From the NCBI GenBank assembly GCA_030824725.1, contig JAPJRE010000168.1, positions 1 to 8,329 of the forward strand: a DNA stretch of 8,329 bases, in the 5' to 3' direction. The DNA comes from Sphingomonas sp. GTDB taxonomy: Bacteria > Pseudomonadota > Alphaproteobacteria > Sphingomonadales > Sphingomonadaceae. This document shows positions 7,501-8,329 of the stretch, piece by piece. The notes beneath the pieces are model-generated. The model saw only the letters and a program-made list of their open reading frames with translations, did not search any database and had not been told where the DNA came from. Position numbers and translations under genes: made by a program. How positions within the stretch are numbered: the first letter of the stretch is position 1; each line of letters opens with the position of its first letter.

Positions 7501-7940
7501 GCCGGCTGTTCACCACGCTGTTCAACGGCGGCCAGGCGCATCTCGCCCTCATCGATTCGGACGACCCGCTGGAGGCCGGGCTGGAGATCCTCGCCCAGCC
7601 GCCGGGCAAGAAGCTGCAGTCGCTTACCCTGCTCTCGGGCGGCGAGCAGGCGCTGACCGCGGTCGCACTGATCTTCGCGCTGTTCCTCACCAAGCCCTCG
7701 CCGATCTGCGTGCTCGACGAAGTCGACGCGCCGCTCGACGACGCCAATGTGGATCGCTTCTGCGACCTGCTGGAAGCGATGACCCGCGAGACGGCGACCC
7801 GCTACCTGATCGTCACCCACAATGCCGCGACGATGGCGCGGATGCACCGGCTGTTCGGGGTGACGATGGTGGAGCGCGGGGTCAGCCGGGTGGTGTCGGT
7901 GGACCTCGGCGGCGCGACGAGCCTGCTGGCGGCGGAGTAG
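4533..7940 (+). CDS. smc: Chromosome segregation protein SMC (structural maintenance of chromosomes ATPase)
   Basis: The protein has 1135 aa, complete and close to the family's usual length (about 1150-1190). SMC dimers with ScpA/ScpB organise and segregate the chromosome. The N-terminal head (about 1-165) shows FKSFVDP, Walker A GPNGCGKSN (31-39), the block RWVMGETSAKSMRG and the Q-loop VSQGRIG (Q138). Long Ala/Glu/Arg-rich coiled coils run at about 165-495 and 610-920. Between them is a short hinge (about 498-608) with the segment YERALAAALGDDLEAGLD. The C-terminal head has RLGPVNL (927-933), the ABC signature LSGGEQ (1034-1039), Walker B ICVLDE (D1062, catalytic E1063), D-loop VDAPLDD and H-loop VTHN (H1096). 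All ATPase residues are present. The ATG follows the lipoprotein stop by 13 bp without a clear SD, suggesting dependence on upstream translation. ScpA and ScpB are not in the window. Confidence 0.97.
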   Translation: MQIKRLRLTGFKSFVDPADLRIEPGLTGIVGPNGCGKSNLLEALRWVMGETSAKSMRGAGMEDVIFAGTATRPQRDFAEVAVVADLDDQQDELEIIRRIERGAGSAYRINGRDVRAKDVALAFADAATGAHSPALVSQGRIGAIIAAKPGERRAMLEEAAGIAGLHVRRRDAEQKLRATETNLTRLDELIGEQEQRAAALKRQARQAERYRELSDRIRVAEARMIFARWRDAALAADIARKEAADAESLVAERTAAQAEAEAAQMAAAEAVGTLRAEALRLRDAASDAQHRLQTLRSARHGVERRIAELAEASRRLETDRAREAALARDAAEAIARLTAEQATLEARIAETAARMPLLDTALADTERAARDAEVALSQALAQQASEAAEVRVADAALSAARGRVERSQRDQVRIEAEARALGDAAPLHAERQRASEARAEAQRQAEAAREALTRADAEERAAIEARNAAQAARAAAHAELAQIDSEATALAKATRPSGKDRLLDRVTVAAGYERALAAALGDDLEAGLDAGAERHWAGADALPTDPAPPPGTTRLAEHVTAPPALARRLAQVLVCEADGGQPLAVGQRLVTLQGVLRRWDGYRARSGGAAAAERLERVNRLAALEQARPAAQAALEAAAAELSRIEASIAEARRSAAENRKRLDQADLAAREATRAEDHAANQLERLEAQRADLETRRARIAAEAEEAAAEFARAEAAKAALPDGAETRAKVAALSREADHARAAVASARAERASLDRDLAQARERLAAAGAEAKSWSARAADATRRSAEMDERAATLAQEREAIAARPAQIAAQLADAEAADTWMQQESAAAQVAEREADARLRTTEAALRAASESLSEARERRAGAAARAENQDVRRVEMGRLSGERFECPPPLLPARLHFEADSVRSPQDESAALEKLTTDRERLGPVNLVAETELAEIEAAFGTNAKERDELLQAVNRLRGSIGTLNREGRQRLLAAFEAVDQHFRRLFTTLFNGGQAHLALIDSDDPLEAGLEILAQPPGKKLQSLTLLSGGEQALTAVALIFALFLTKPSPICVLDEVDAPLDDANVDRFCDLLEAMTRETATRYLIVTHNAATMARMHRLFGVTMVERGVSRVVSVDLGGATSLLAAE

Positions 7941-8015
7941 CGGAGGCCCTCAAACGGGTGGCCGCCTGTTCACAGATTCGCGGATGGCGAAGTTTGGTGG
8001 GAAGCCGCCGGACCG
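7941..8015. other. 75-bp convergent spacer after smc
   Basis: The region separates the smc stop (plus) from the stop of the minus-strand gene. A bidirectional terminator would be expected here, but I see no strong GC stem followed by a T-run. GGCC/GGGT-type partial pairings at 7946-7963 and GGCG/CGCC at about 7987-8010 are too weak to call. Confidence 0.4.
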
Positions 8016-8329
8016 CTACGCTTTTCGACTGCGCGTTTTCCTCTCAACCCACAGCTCAACAACGTTCAGGGCAAAGAGCGTCGCACAGAAGCAAACCATA
8101 TAATCGTTTTCTAGCGCTGGGCTGATGTGAATGAGTTTCCAATAAGATGCCGCAAATATTGCGCCACAGATCACACCCGTCCCGCCGATAACCTGCCGAA
8201 GTGCGGCCACCCCCTTCTTCTCCTCCTGACGTTGTATAGCAGCGAGGATGAGCGGTTGCGCGAAGGTCCGCAAGTGGGCGATTGTGTTGAAAAACCCGCC
8301 CTTGAAGTCGCGTTGACGGTCTGATTCAC
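8016..8329 (-). CDS. Small two-helix membrane protein, unknown function (5' end probably outside the window)
   Basis: The frame is open from the stop at 8016-8018 to the window edge, giving 103 visible residues. I do not recognise the family. The visible N-terminal part is polar and charged (ends in IQRQEEKKG). It is followed by two hydrophobic segments, about visible residues 46-63 (VIGGTGVICGAIFAASYW) and 76-92 (around DYMVCFCATLFALNVVEL). The basic tail RKTRSRKA suggests a cytoplasmic C-terminus. G/C still dominates third positions in the upstream part, which favours coding through to the edge. An alternative start is GTG (complement of 8208-8210), nine bases after AGGAGGAG (complement of 8220-8227), which would give a 64-aa two-helix protein. 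A TTG at 8273 has no SD. Base composition is visibly less GC-rich than the rest of the window, and the gene is convergent with smc and not part of its operon. Confidence 0.5.
   Translation of the reverse strand, partial: ESDRQRDFKGGFFNTIAHLRTFAQPLILAAIQRQEEKKGVAALRQVIGGTGVICGAIFAASYWKLIHISPALENDYMVCFCATLFALNVVELWVERKTRSRKA

Noticed and set aside
6137..8125. 662-codon plus-strand frame overlapping smc
   Set aside because: Arg/Gly/Ala-rich shadow of smc in another frame. The smc frame carries every ATPase motif, so the overlap is not a second gene.
1..8329. A new defence, mobile or RNA-based system
   Set aside because: I looked for transposases, integrases, inverted terminal repeats, CRISPR-like spacing, toxin-antitoxin pairs and structured RNA signatures and saw none; the region is explained by housekeeping genes.

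Overview
The window looks like ordinary chromosomal housekeeping DNA from a high-GC alphaproteobacterium, most likely a member of Sphingomonadales (Sphingomonas-like). This rests on the very GC-rich codon use, the Ala/Arg-rich proteins, the compact alphaproteobacterial style of the SMC hinge and the gene order mutY | DUF721 (DciA-like) - DsbA family - smc, which I recall as common in alphaproteobacteria. The genus is an inference; no rRNA or tRNA is present to settle it.

Left third (1-2471, minus strand): a tightly packed unit read right to left. It holds mutY (A/G-specific adenine glycosylase, 347 aa), an exported serine hydrolase of the beta-lactamase/class C-like fold (423 aa), and the first 54 codons of an NAD(H) diphosphatase (nudC-like) cut by the window edge. 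Each junction is a 4-base start/stop overlap (ATGA, then GTGA), so the three genes are very probably co-transcribed and translationally coupled.

Middle and right (2500-7940, plus strand): only 28 bp from the mutY start, a divergent unit begins. It holds a DUF721/DciA-like protein (178 aa), two tandem DsbA-family thiol-disulfide proteins (231 aa, secreted, CPTC; 253 aa, lipoprotein, CPFC) and a full-length SMC chromosome-segregation ATPase (1135 aa). The gaps are 1, 24 and 13 bp, so this is probably one operon combining DNA replication/segregation functions with periplasmic redox functions. The two DsbA-like genes are clear paralogues from a tandem duplication.

Right edge (7941-8329): a 75-bp convergent spacer, then the C-terminal part of a minus-strand gene encoding a small two-helix membrane protein that I do not recognise. 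Its sequence is visibly less GC-rich than the rest.

I found no mobile element, CRISPR array, RNA gene or clear defence/antidefence system. The points most worth checking are the duplicated DsbA pair inside the dciA-smc unit, the serine hydrolase wedged between mutY and nudC, and the short SMC hinge.
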